From contig JBMNGO010000001.1 in assembly GCA_050949885.1 (NCBI GenBank), positions 1 to 64,000 on the forward strand: 64,000 nt of DNA, read 5' to 3'. A model generated the notes under the pieces. It saw only the letters and a list, made by a program, of their open reading frames with translations. It had not been told where the DNA came from and searched no databases. Positions 43,451-50,978 of the stretch are shown piece by piece. How positions within the stretch are numbered: the stretch's first letter is position 1; the number at the start of each line of letters is the position of its first letter. Source of the stretch: JBMNGO01 sp050949885. GTDB taxonomy: Bacteria > Bacillota > Syntrophomonadia > Syntrophomonadales > Syntrophomonadaceae. The translations under genes were made by a program, and so were the position numbers.

Positions 43451-43736
43451 GTTCAATGAACTTAATTTAAGTGACCGTGATATACTATCAACCATTACTG
43501 TCCTCTGGCCTTAATCTTAGAAATACTTTGTATTGCCTCTATTAACTATTAACTCATCCTAGATCTTAGACAGCTCTTCTATTGGAGCATTATCGCAGGT
43601 CATATGTACCTCCCCTGCCCTCTTAGCAACCCTCCACAAAATACCTTACTTCTATCAACAGGATAACCCGCACCTTTTTTTAGACAGTAAAACAATCAAC
43701 TTTCGGGAACATTGCCCATGCTATTATCTATCAACC

Positions 43737-43765
43737 TTGATAGGAACCGATGTTTATGCTAATAT
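43737..43765 (+). promoter_or_regulatory. Promoter of the ABC-F transcript
   Basis: TTGATA (43737-43742), 17-base spacer, TAATAT (43760-43765). A start near 43772 would make a leader of about 215 bases before the ABC-F start codon. Confidence 0.7.
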
Positions 43766-43798
43766 GGATGAGGAAAATTGAGAAAAAGGAGAAAGCCG

Positions 43799-43810
43799 AT
43801 GCACAAGTAA
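43799..43810 (+). CDS. Three-codon leader ORF (Met-His-Lys)
   Basis: ATG CAC AAG TAA with a near-perfect ribosome binding site (AAAAGGAG at 43784-43791, 7 bases from the ATG). It is the first start codon in the leader of the ABC-F gene. Very short upstream ORFs of this kind are known to sense ribosome-targeting antibiotics in ABC-F leaders. Function here is inferred. Confidence 0.6.
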   Translation: MHK

Positions 43811-43829
43811 TTCTGGCCTAACTGAATTT

Positions 43830-43853
43830 AACAGAACCATAGGTAGTTCTGTT
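43830..43853 (+). promoter_or_regulatory. Leader hairpin between uORF and attenuator
   Basis: Perfect 8-base stem AACAGAAC/GTTCTGTT (43830-43837, 43846-43853), eight-base loop, starting about 19 bases after the uORF stop. It is not followed by T and could be an alternative (pause or antiterminator) stem. Confidence 0.5.
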
Positions 43854-43934
43854 GTGCCCAGAATGCTTGTTGCTTATCTATAACTATACCGTAAATAATT
43901 ACTGGCTTTGGTGCTGCTTTAATTGCCTATTTAG

Positions 43935-43970
43935 CTGTAAGTGACAGGCGTTACTTACAGTTTTCTGTTT
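43935..43970 (+). terminator. Attenuator terminator directly before the ABC-F gene
   Basis: Stem CTGTAAGT/ACTTACAG (43935-43942, 43953-43960) followed by TTTTCTGTTTT. It lies between promoter and ribosome binding site, 16 bases before the start codon, so it must act on the leader and not on a previous gene (the permease already has its own terminator 480 bases upstream). Confidence 0.65.
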
Positions 43971-43986
43971 TCTGGAGGTGTTTTAA

Positions 43987-45714
43987 TTGTTAATAAGGGT
44001 ACACAAGCTAAAAAAAAGCTTTGGCAATACGATTGTTTTGAACGGAATTGATTTAGAAATAAACTGTAACGACAGAATAGGTTTGGTAGGTCGTAATGGA
44101 TGTGGAAAAACCACTCTGGCCAATATTCTGACCGGCAGCTTAGAGTATGACGAGGGAAATATTATCGTAACTGCTCGCAAGCAGATAATAATTGGTTACC
44201 TGCAGCAGATGGAAATGGACCCAGAACTATATCTGAACACTTTGGATGCCAGGGGCGAGTTTCAACGTTGGGCAAGTAATTTAGGAATAAAAGCTTTGCA
44301 GGACTGGCCTAAGAAACGTTTACAAAATTTGAGCGGGGGCGAGAGAACCAAGCTAGCCCTGGCCAGAGTTTGGGCTGCCCAGCCTGACCTGGTTATACTG
44401 GATGAACCCACTAACCATATGGATTACCAGGCAATTACTTTTCTGATTTCCCAATTGGAGGAATACCAGGGAGCAGCCTTGGTGATTTCTCATGACCGCT
44501 ATTTTCTTGATCAAACGGTGAAAAACATCGCTGAACTAGAAAATGGAGTAATAAAAATCTATCCCGGAAACCATTCCGCCTATCGAGATATAAAGCAAAA
44601 GGAATTGGAAAGCAGACAGCATACCTATGATGCTCAACAAAAAGAACAAAAACAAGTGGAAAACGCTATTACCCGACTTAAAATGTGGTCGGATAAAGCC
44701 CACCGTGAATCACGGCAAAAGGCAGGAAAAAAGATGGGGGCTAAGGAATACTATCGCAAAAAAGCCAAAAAGCGAGATCAAGCCATAAAATCCCAAATAA
44801 AACGCCTGGAAAAAATGCAGCAGCGCCAAATTGAGCGACCGCCCAAGGAATTGCAGGTTAATTTTGATTTGCACACATCTTTTAAAGGATCAAAAAGGCT
44901 GTTGGAGGCAAATGAGATAAGCAAATGCTATGGAGAATTAACTCTCTTCAAAGATAGCTCCTTCTATATTAAAAGCGGAGAAAAGATAGGTCTGTTTGGC
45001 CCCAACGGATGCGGAAAAACCACCCTGATTAAAATCATAATGGGCCAAGCAAGCCTGGATTCCGGAAAAATCTTTGTAAGCCAGGCAGCTCGGATAGCTT
45101 ATGTGGGTCAGGATCTACCCCCAGATGAAAAAAAACCCCTAACCAGTTTGGTAAAAAGGTGGAGGATTGATAAGCAGAAACTGGCTTTTAAGCTCCTGGT
45201 TCAATTGGGCATACCCTTTGATCGCCTTAGTCTCCCCATGGAAAAGCTCAGCCGGGGTGAAAGGATGAAAATAGCCATAGGATTAGCCATTCTAGACCAA
45301 TATGATGTACTCCTACTGGATGAGCCCACCAACCACCTGGACTTATACAGCCGGGAGGCCTTGGAGGAAAGCCTGGTGAAATTTACCGGAACACTTGTTA
45401 TCGCGTCCCATGATCGTTACCTCTTGCAGCAGGTTTGCGATCATTTACTGGTTTTTGAAAACCATAAAATTAATCGAATTGAGGGCAAGATAAACGGTTA
45501 CCTGAATAACAAAGAGCCTCAGTCGCAATCCGACCACCAGAAATCTTTTGCCATAGCCCATAACGAGCAACTATTATTACTAGAAACCAAAATATCTCAA
45601 ATACTAGGGGAACTGAGCCGACATAAACCAGAAGATCCTGAATATATCACCCTTGACCAGGAATTCACCCAGCTGATTAAACGAAAAAATGAGATAAAGC
45701 GATTGAATCAATAG
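43987..45714 (+). CDS. ABC-F ATPase, antibiotic-resistance/ribosome-protection type
   Basis: The 575-residue protein has two ABC domains in one chain and no membrane helices. Domain 1 has Walker A GRNGCGKTTL, signature LSGGE, Walker B LVILDEPTNH. Domain 2 has GPNGCGKTTL, LSRGE and LLLDEPTNH. The linker (about 185-295) is long and basic (RLKMWSDKAHRESRQKAGKK..), the interdomain segment that reaches toward the peptidyl-transferase centre in Vga/Lsa/Msr-type proteins. There is a 60-residue Gln/Lys/Glu-rich tail. This resembles ARE ABC-F proteins that dislodge lincosamides, streptogramin A or pleuromutilins. TTG 43987 has GGAGG eight bases upstream. Substrate class not determined. Confidence 0.8.
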   Translation: MLIRVHKLKKSFGNTIVLNGIDLEINCNDRIGLVGRNGCGKTTLANILTGSLEYDEGNIIVTARKQIIIGYLQQMEMDPELYLNTLDARGEFQRWASNLGIKALQDWPKKRLQNLSGGERTKLALARVWAAQPDLVILDEPTNHMDYQAITFLISQLEEYQGAALVISHDRYFLDQTVKNIAELENGVIKIYPGNHSAYRDIKQKELESRQHTYDAQQKEQKQVENAITRLKMWSDKAHRESRQKAGKKMGAKEYYRKKAKKRDQAIKSQIKRLEKMQQRQIERPPKELQVNFDLHTSFKGSKRLLEANEISKCYGELTLFKDSSFYIKSGEKIGLFGPNGCGKTTLIKIIMGQASLDSGKIFVSQAARIAYVGQDLPPDEKKPLTSLVKRWRIDKQKLAFKLLVQLGIPFDRLSLPMEKLSRGERMKIAIGLAILDQYDVLLLDEPTNHLDLYSREALEESLVKFTGTLVIASHDRYLLQQVCDHLLVFENHKINRIEGKINGYLNNKEPQSQSDHQKSFAIAHNEQLLLLETKISQILGELSRHKPEDPEYITLDQEFTQLIKRKNEIKRLNQ

Positions 45715-45784
45715 CTGTCAAATCCCAGTTGCACTCTGCTAAAGGCCGGTTTTAACGGTAATACCCGCTAACGATTCCATGGTT

Positions 45785-47080
45785 TCAGTTTTCCGTTACC
45801 TGGGAGGGTTTCTGTTCAATGGTTAACAGATGATTAATATACTGCCTGGCCGTCCTTCCAGATCGGCCATGGGTTTTCCTTTCCCATTGCAGGGCGCCCC
45901 TGCGCAGTTCCTCAGCATCTACCTGCAGTCCATTCCTTTGAGCTAGTTCTGAAACAATAGTCAGGTACTCTTCCTGGGCAGGTGATTCAAAGCTCAAGGT
46001 TATGCCAAAACGGTCTACCAGGGACAGCTTTTCCTGCTGAGCATCGGCTCCATGAACTTCATCTGGTTCCTGGCGCTCCGCCCAGGTTTCTTTAATGAGA
46101 TGGCGCCGGTTGGAGGTGGCATAAATGAGGACATTATCAGGGGTTACTTCCAGGCTGCCTTCTATGCTGGATTTTATGTGTTTGTATTGGACCTCAAAAT
46201 CCTCAAATGAAAGGTCATCAATGAAAATTATAAAATAATAACCTCTATGGCGGATTAACTGTAAGATATCTCCCAATTGGGCCAACTGTTCTTTAGAAAG
46301 TTCAATCATACGGAGCTTGGCCTTACAATATCTGTTCAGCAGTGCTTTTACTGATGATGATTTCCCCGTGCCCTTACTACCGTACAGCAGGATATGGTTG
46401 GCCTTTCTATCATTTAGGAATGCCTCCGTGTTTCTGGCCAGAACTTCTTTCTGGTAATCATATCCAATAAGTTCTTCAAAAGTAACCGGGTCATGGTCAG
46501 TTATAGCCCTTAAATCATTATCCCATTTATACGCCGCATATTTCCCCAGCTTCCCGATCCCCACTTCGGAATAAAAACCAGCTACCTTATGGACCAGAGT
46601 GTCAATGGGGACATTGGAAAAACTTAATTTTAATTCATGCCTTCTGGCATCATAGTATGAAGCATAACCCGTCAGTTTATGGGCAGAGGGTTGGAAGTTA
46701 TTTATTTCTTCCGTGATTTTAATTTTCAGCTGGTCTTGTACCGGCTTCCAATCATAGAGGAACAGTCTTCTTAGTATTGTAAAATCGTGCTTAGCCAGAT
46801 TATACAGGTTAGAACTAATGGGTGTTTTTTTGCTGTTCTCACAGCCAAGACTAAAAACGTTTTCATCGGACAGAATTAAATCAAGAATATAGTTGCGCCA
46901 CAAATTGCCGCCCTGTTGACTATTTATGATCAATTGGTAACAAATACCGTAATACAATTCTGCAAGTCTCTTGTTGTCTTGCGCAGTACCAATACTTGCC
47001 CATATTTGCCCCCCTTTCTGAATTACATCATCATCCAACAGTTTTCTGTATAGTACTAAACCTTCTAACCCTAATGGCAT
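45785..47080 (-). CDS. DUF815 AAA+ ATPase
   Basis: The 431-residue protein has Walker A GSKGTGKSS (about residue 233), Walker B FIIFIDDLSFE, sensor ATSNRRHL, and an arginine-rich tail with RFGITLSF and GRSGRTARQYINHL. The first 200 residues are an N-terminal helical domain of the DUF815 family. The family is a distant AAA+ group with no defined substrate. ATG 47080 has AGGAG further upstream. It lies after (minus strand) the rmuC gene, so the two are possibly co-transcribed. Confidence 0.8.
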   Translation of the reverse strand: MPLGLEGLVLYRKLLDDDVIQKGGQIWASIGTAQDNKRLAELYYGICYQLIINSQQGGNLWRNYILDLILSDENVFSLGCENSKKTPISSNLYNLAKHDFTILRRLFLYDWKPVQDQLKIKITEEINNFQPSAHKLTGYASYYDARRHELKLSFSNVPIDTLVHKVAGFYSEVGIGKLGKYAAYKWDNDLRAITDHDPVTFEELIGYDYQKEVLARNTEAFLNDRKANHILLYGSKGTGKSSSVKALLNRYCKAKLRMIELSKEQLAQLGDILQLIRHRGYYFIIFIDDLSFEDFEVQYKHIKSSIEGSLEVTPDNVLIYATSNRRHLIKETWAERQEPDEVHGADAQQEKLSLVDRFGITLSFESPAQEEYLTIVSELAQRNGLQVDAEELRRGALQWERKTHGRSGRTARQYINHLLTIEQKPSQVTEN

Positions 47081-47217
47081 CTTTCTACACTCCTATTTAT
47101 TGGTTTCGTTTCCTGCTCGTTGGTTTAGGCCAATTAATTCTTAACCACGCCGCCAACTCTGCCCCCAGGAAGGGAAGGGTCAACTCTTTACATCAAACCG
47201 TGCTCTTGTCACCATGT

Positions 47218-48747
47218 TTAATCACTTTCCATGTCAGAGGCTATCTGATTTGCATATTCATCTTCACCCAATAGGGCGACTGCCTGGTTTTCCGGCAGTG
47301 CTTCAACAGTTCTTAGCTTTCTTTCCATAACCCTGGATCTCCTTTTCGCTTCATCAATGGTGTTACTGGCTTCCTGCAGTTTCTTTTGAGTTTTTTCCAG
47401 TACATGGCCGAATTTTCCAAACTCGGTTTTGACGGCTCCTAAGACCGACCAGACTTCACTTGATCTTTGCTGTATAGCCAAAGTTCGAAAACCCATGGAT
47501 AAACTGTTAACAAGGGCTGCCAGAGTGGTAGGCCCTGCTACCGTCACCCGGTAGTCTCTTATGAGTTCCTCAAACAACCCGGGGCGTCTGAGTATCTCTG
47601 CATACAAGCCTTCCGTGGGGACAAACATAATAGCAAAATCCGTAGAAGCCGGAGGAGCAATATATTTGCTGCTTATTTCCTTGGCTTCGGCTTTTACCCG
47701 GTATTCCAATTGCTTGGACAACTGTTCGACAAGGACCGTATCTGCCTGGTCATAAGCCTCCAACAGTTTCTGATAATCTTCCAAGGGGAACTTGGCATCT
47801 ATGGGCAGCCAGACCGGTTCGCTTCCCTGATCACGCCCCGGTAGCTTTATGGCAAATTCCACTCTTTCGGTTCCCTGTTTTATTGCTATATTGGTTGCAT
47901 ATTGATCAGGGGATAGGATGTCCTCCAAAATATTACCCAATTGTACCTCCCCCCATGTCCCCCGAGTTTTTATATTGGTCAGAACCTTCTTTAAGTCCCC
48001 TACCCCGGAGGCCAACGCCTGCATTTCCCCTAATCCTTGATGGACCTTTTCCAAACGGTCGCTGACCAGTTTAAAGGATTCCCCCAGACGCTGCTCCAGG
48101 GTAGCATGAAGCTTCTCATCAACCACTGCTCTCATCTGGTCAAGTTTCTCAGTGTTTTCCTTTTGCAGTTCTTTAACCCTCTGGTCAAGATTTTCCTTTA
48201 GTTGGTCCAGCTTGATTTCGGTTGACTGGGTCAAATTGGACATTTGCCGGGAGAAATTCTCCAGCTGGTTCTGCTGCAAACTGGCCATGGTGGCCATCTG
48301 CTGGGAAACTGTATCTCCGTTGGTTTTAAGTTCTTTGCGCGTTTCCTCGGTCAATTCTTTAAGTCTTGTTTCCACGATTGTTCGTACGTTTTCAAGCCTT
48401 TGTTCATTTGATTTAGTAAGATTAGCTATCTGATTGGCCACCAGCTCCAGTTGGTTTTTCTGGAAATTAGTCATTTCAGCAATTCGGACCACTACTGATT
48501 GCTCAAAAGATTTCATAGCGACATTAAGTTCTTCGCGAGCCTCTCTGATTGCTTTACTGGTCTCTTCCCTATTTCGGGAAACTTCTTCGCGAACCGTTTG
48601 CTCAAGTCTTTCCTGTAACTTATCCAATCGACTATTAGTATTTATTAAAGTACTGTTAATAAAACCTTTTGTTGATCTAAATTGAAACAATACTATAATA
48701 GTTATAACTAATTCTAGCAGTACAGCCATTAGCAGTACTTCTTGCAC
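47218..48747 (-). CDS. rmuC: DNA recombination protein RmuC
   Basis: The 509-residue protein has an N-terminal membrane anchor (residues 5-20), a coiled coil of about 200 residues with repeating LDQLKE/NQLE heptads, then the RmuC nuclease domain (GTWGEVQLGNILEDIL, PIDAKFPLEDYQKLLEA, IMFVPTEGLYAEI, VAGPTTLAALVNSL). RmuC limits inversions and unequal recombination and is a membrane-tethered member of the restriction endonuclease-like fold. GTG 48747 has GGGGACGGGG upstream; ATG at residue 7 (48729) is an alternative. Its stop lies about 140 bases before the DUF815 start. Confidence 0.9.
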   Translation of the reverse strand: MQEVLLMAVLLELVITIIVLFQFRSTKGFINSTLINTNSRLDKLQERLEQTVREEVSRNREETSKAIREAREELNVAMKSFEQSVVVRIAEMTNFQKNQLELVANQIANLTKSNEQRLENVRTIVETRLKELTEETRKELKTNGDTVSQQMATMASLQQNQLENFSRQMSNLTQSTEIKLDQLKENLDQRVKELQKENTEKLDQMRAVVDEKLHATLEQRLGESFKLVSDRLEKVHQGLGEMQALASGVGDLKKVLTNIKTRGTWGEVQLGNILEDILSPDQYATNIAIKQGTERVEFAIKLPGRDQGSEPVWLPIDAKFPLEDYQKLLEAYDQADTVLVEQLSKQLEYRVKAEAKEISSKYIAPPASTDFAIMFVPTEGLYAEILRRPGLFEELIRDYRVTVAGPTTLAALVNSLSMGFRTLAIQQRSSEVWSVLGAVKTEFGKFGHVLEKTQKKLQEASNTIDEAKRRSRVMERKLRTVEALPENQAVALLGEDEYANQIASDMESD

Positions 48748-48939
48748 TTCCCCGTCCCCTTTTCTAAAAAGTCTGCTGGATCACTCGAGCAGCGATTTTC
48801 AATACAACTATTATAGAATAAATAATCTAAATTTGTTATCAAATGTACTATTTGGATGACTGGCCGAAAGCTAAAGAAACCCCTCTCTCCGAACTTTATA
48901 GTCTTCACTGGCACATTTCTGCCTACACAAAAAATCGCA

Positions 48940-48968
48940 TTGACTTTTTCTTAAAAGCAATATATATT
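48940..48968 (+). promoter_or_regulatory. Promoter of the ilvA leader
   Basis: TTGACT (48940-48945), 17-base spacer, TATATT (48963-48968), just upstream of the T-box leader. Confidence 0.7.
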
Positions 48969-48994
48969 AGGGCATATTCAATATAATATTTTAA

Positions 48995-49258
48995 ATGCGT
49001 TGATAGGGACAGAGTTTTGACTGAACTTTCTAAAGAGAGCTGTCGGTTGGTGTGAGACAGTGAAAGGGTTAAAACTGTATCACCCTTGAGCGGATCGCCG
49101 AACCCCGTTAGGGTATTAAGTGGATACGGAATCTCACCGTTACATGAGAAATACATTGATGGATGTATTAGAGAGGTTGTAACCTAACAACAATTAAGGT
49201 GGTACCGCGGAAGAATATTAATCTTTCGTCCTTTAACGGACGAAAGATTTTTTATTTG
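48995..49258 (+). ncRNA. T-box leader upstream of ilvA
   Basis: Contains the T-box sequence AAGGTGGTACCGCGG at 49196-49210 and, after it, the terminator stem AATCTTTCGTCC/GGACGAAAGATT (49220-49231, 49238-49249) with a T-run. Stem I carries AAAGAGAGCTGTCGG and GGTG.GAGAC.G. The specifier region reads ACTGTATCACCCTTGAG; ATC (Ile, 49079-49081) followed by a purine is the best specifier and suits an ilvA gene. ACC (Thr, 49082-49084) is the alternative. The leader should permit ilvA transcription when the matching tRNA is uncharged. Confidence 0.88.
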
Positions 49259-49287
49259 TAATCAATTATTAGTGAGGAGGATTATTA

Positions 49288-50481
49288 ATGCTTACCCTGG
49301 ACAAAATCTATCATGCCGCTTTTGTGCTGAGAAACGTTATTCGCACTACCAACTTAATTAAAGCACCTAATCTTGATCCCGCCTCAGAGATTTATTTAAA
49401 ACCTGAGAACCTGCAGATAACAGGTTCTTTCAAAATAAGAGGTGCTTACTTTAAAATATCCCAGCTAACTGAAGAGGAAAGAGAAAAAGGTGTTATCGCC
49501 TGTTCAGCAGGCAATCACGCCCAGGGAGTAGCTCTGGCAGCTGCCAGAAACGGAATAAAATGCCGCATTTGCATTCCTGATACGGCACCTATCTCCAAGG
49601 TGGAAGCCACCAAAGAATACGGGGCAGAAGTAATATTGGTTGAAGGCACCTATGATGATGCTTATCAAAAAACCCTCGAGCTGCAAGCGGAAACCGGTGC
49701 CACTTTTATTCACCCCTTTGATGATGAATTGGTCATTGCCGGTCAGGGAACCATTGGACTGGAAATCTTAGAACAGCTTCCTGAGGTAGATGCTGTTATA
49801 GTCCCTATAGGCGGCGGCGGCCTTATCAGCGGGGTGGCTTATGCTATTAAAACACTGGCTCCCAAGGTTAAGGTTTATGGAGTACAAGCAGCAGGGGCAC
49901 CATCCATGTACGATTCAGTGACCAATCATAGAATTACTACCCTGCCGGCGGTTAAAACCATTGCTGACGGTATCGCTGTCAAAACACCGGGTGATAATAC
50001 TTTTAACTTATGCCAGAACTATGTTGATGAAATTGCAACTGTAACTGATGATGAAATTTCCACTGCTATCCTGACCATGATTGAGAACCAAAAACTGGTT
50101 ACCGAAGGAGCTGGGGCAGTTGCGGTAGCAGCCGCCCTATTTAACAAACTCCCAATTCGCGGGAAAAAAGTGGTATGCCTAGTATCCGGAGGTAATATAG
50201 ATGTAACCATCCTCTCCAGAGTAATTGACCGGGGACTGCAAACCGAGGGGCGCCTGGCCAAACTTACTATTGAGCTTCTGGATAAACCTGGCCAATTAAA
50301 AGGTGTTTCCGAAATTATTGCCGACCTGGGAGCTAACGTGGTTTCCGTACTTCACGATAAATCGGATGTAAATATGGACATCAACTCTTGCTTCTTAAGT
50401 GTTTCCCTGGAAACAAGAAACCACGCCCATGTTCAACAGATTAAGGAAAAGTTGGCTCAAAGCGGGTTCAAATTAGTGTAG
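49288..50481 (+). CDS. ilvA: Threonine ammonia-lyase
   Basis: The 397-residue PLP enzyme has the pyridoxal Lys in GSFKIRGAY, a glycine-rich phosphate loop IVPIGGGGLI and a C-terminal ACT domain (about 325-397, LDKPGQLKGVSEIIADLGANVVSV). This is the single-ACT biosynthetic/catabolic type. It makes 2-oxobutanoate from threonine, the first step of isoleucine synthesis. GAGGAGG precedes ATG 49288. It is preceded by a T-box and followed by ridA, and both point to isoleucine synthesis, not threonine catabolism. Confidence 0.94.
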   Translation: MLTLDKIYHAAFVLRNVIRTTNLIKAPNLDPASEIYLKPENLQITGSFKIRGAYFKISQLTEEEREKGVIACSAGNHAQGVALAAARNGIKCRICIPDTAPISKVEATKEYGAEVILVEGTYDDAYQKTLELQAETGATFIHPFDDELVIAGQGTIGLEILEQLPEVDAVIVPIGGGGLISGVAYAIKTLAPKVKVYGVQAAGAPSMYDSVTNHRITTLPAVKTIADGIAVKTPGDNTFNLCQNYVDEIATVTDDEISTAILTMIENQKLVTEGAGAVAVAAALFNKLPIRGKKVVCLVSGGNIDVTILSRVIDRGLQTEGRLAKLTIELLDKPGQLKGVSEIIADLGANVVSVLHDKSDVNMDINSCFLSVSLETRNHAHVQQIKEKLAQSGFKLV

Positions 50482-50535
50482 GAGGAGGCTAAAATTTAGG
50501 TTAGAGGATAAAAATTAGTGTAGGAGGGGGACAAA

Positions 50536-50910
50536 ATGATAAAAAAGATTTACACGCCAGATGCACCTGAGGCTATTGGCCCGTATTCCCGGGCTGTGGT
50601 GGCCAATGGATTTGTATTCACATCCGGCCAAATTGCTATTAACCCTGCCACCAACAGTATTACAGCCGTCACTATTGAGGAACAAACTGAACAGGTTATA
50701 AAAAACCTAAAAGCAGTTCTTGATGCGGCAGGCACCAGCCTGGATAAAGTTATTAAAGCTACTTGTTACTTAGCTGACATGAAGGACTTTGCTGTATTCA
50801 ACTCCATCTACGGTCAGCACTTCACTGAAAAACCCGCTCGTTCTTGTGTTGCGGTGAAACAGCTGCCCAAGGACGCACTGGTAGAGATAGAGGTAATTGC
50901 CGCACTATGA
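50536..50910 (+). CDS. ridA: Reactive intermediate deaminase RidA
   Basis: The 124-residue protein of the YjgF/YER057c family has PDAPEAIGPYSRAVVANGFVFTSGQIA, then KVIKATCYLADMKDF and, close to the end, PARSCVAVKQLP..A.VEIE with the catalytic Arg. RidA hydrolyses the 2-aminocrotonate enamine/imine released by threonine dehydratase before it damages PLP enzymes. Its place directly behind ilvA is the expected functional pairing. A strong GTAGGAGGGGG site precedes ATG 50536. Confidence 0.95.
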   Translation: MIKKIYTPDAPEAIGPYSRAVVANGFVFTSGQIAINPATNSITAVTIEEQTEQVIKNLKAVLDAAGTSLDKVIKATCYLADMKDFAVFNSIYGQHFTEKPARSCVAVKQLPKDALVEIEVIAAL

Positions 50911-50942
50911 TTACCCAGCCCATTGAATCAGAATATGATTAA

Positions 50943-50968
50943 AGGGAAGGTGCCCACTCACCTTCCCT
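50943..50968. terminator. Bidirectional terminator between ridA and htpG
   Basis: Stem AGGGAAGGTG/CACCTTCCCT (50943-50952, 50959-50968) between the convergent ridA and htpG stops. T or A residues lie on both sides, so it can serve both strands. Confidence 0.75.
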
Positions 50969-50978
50969 ATTCTATTCA

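Noticed and set aside
43799..43810. Chance three-codon ORF
   Set aside because: Not rejected outright. It is kept as a candidate because of the ribosome site and the attenuator, but on length alone it would be meaningless.
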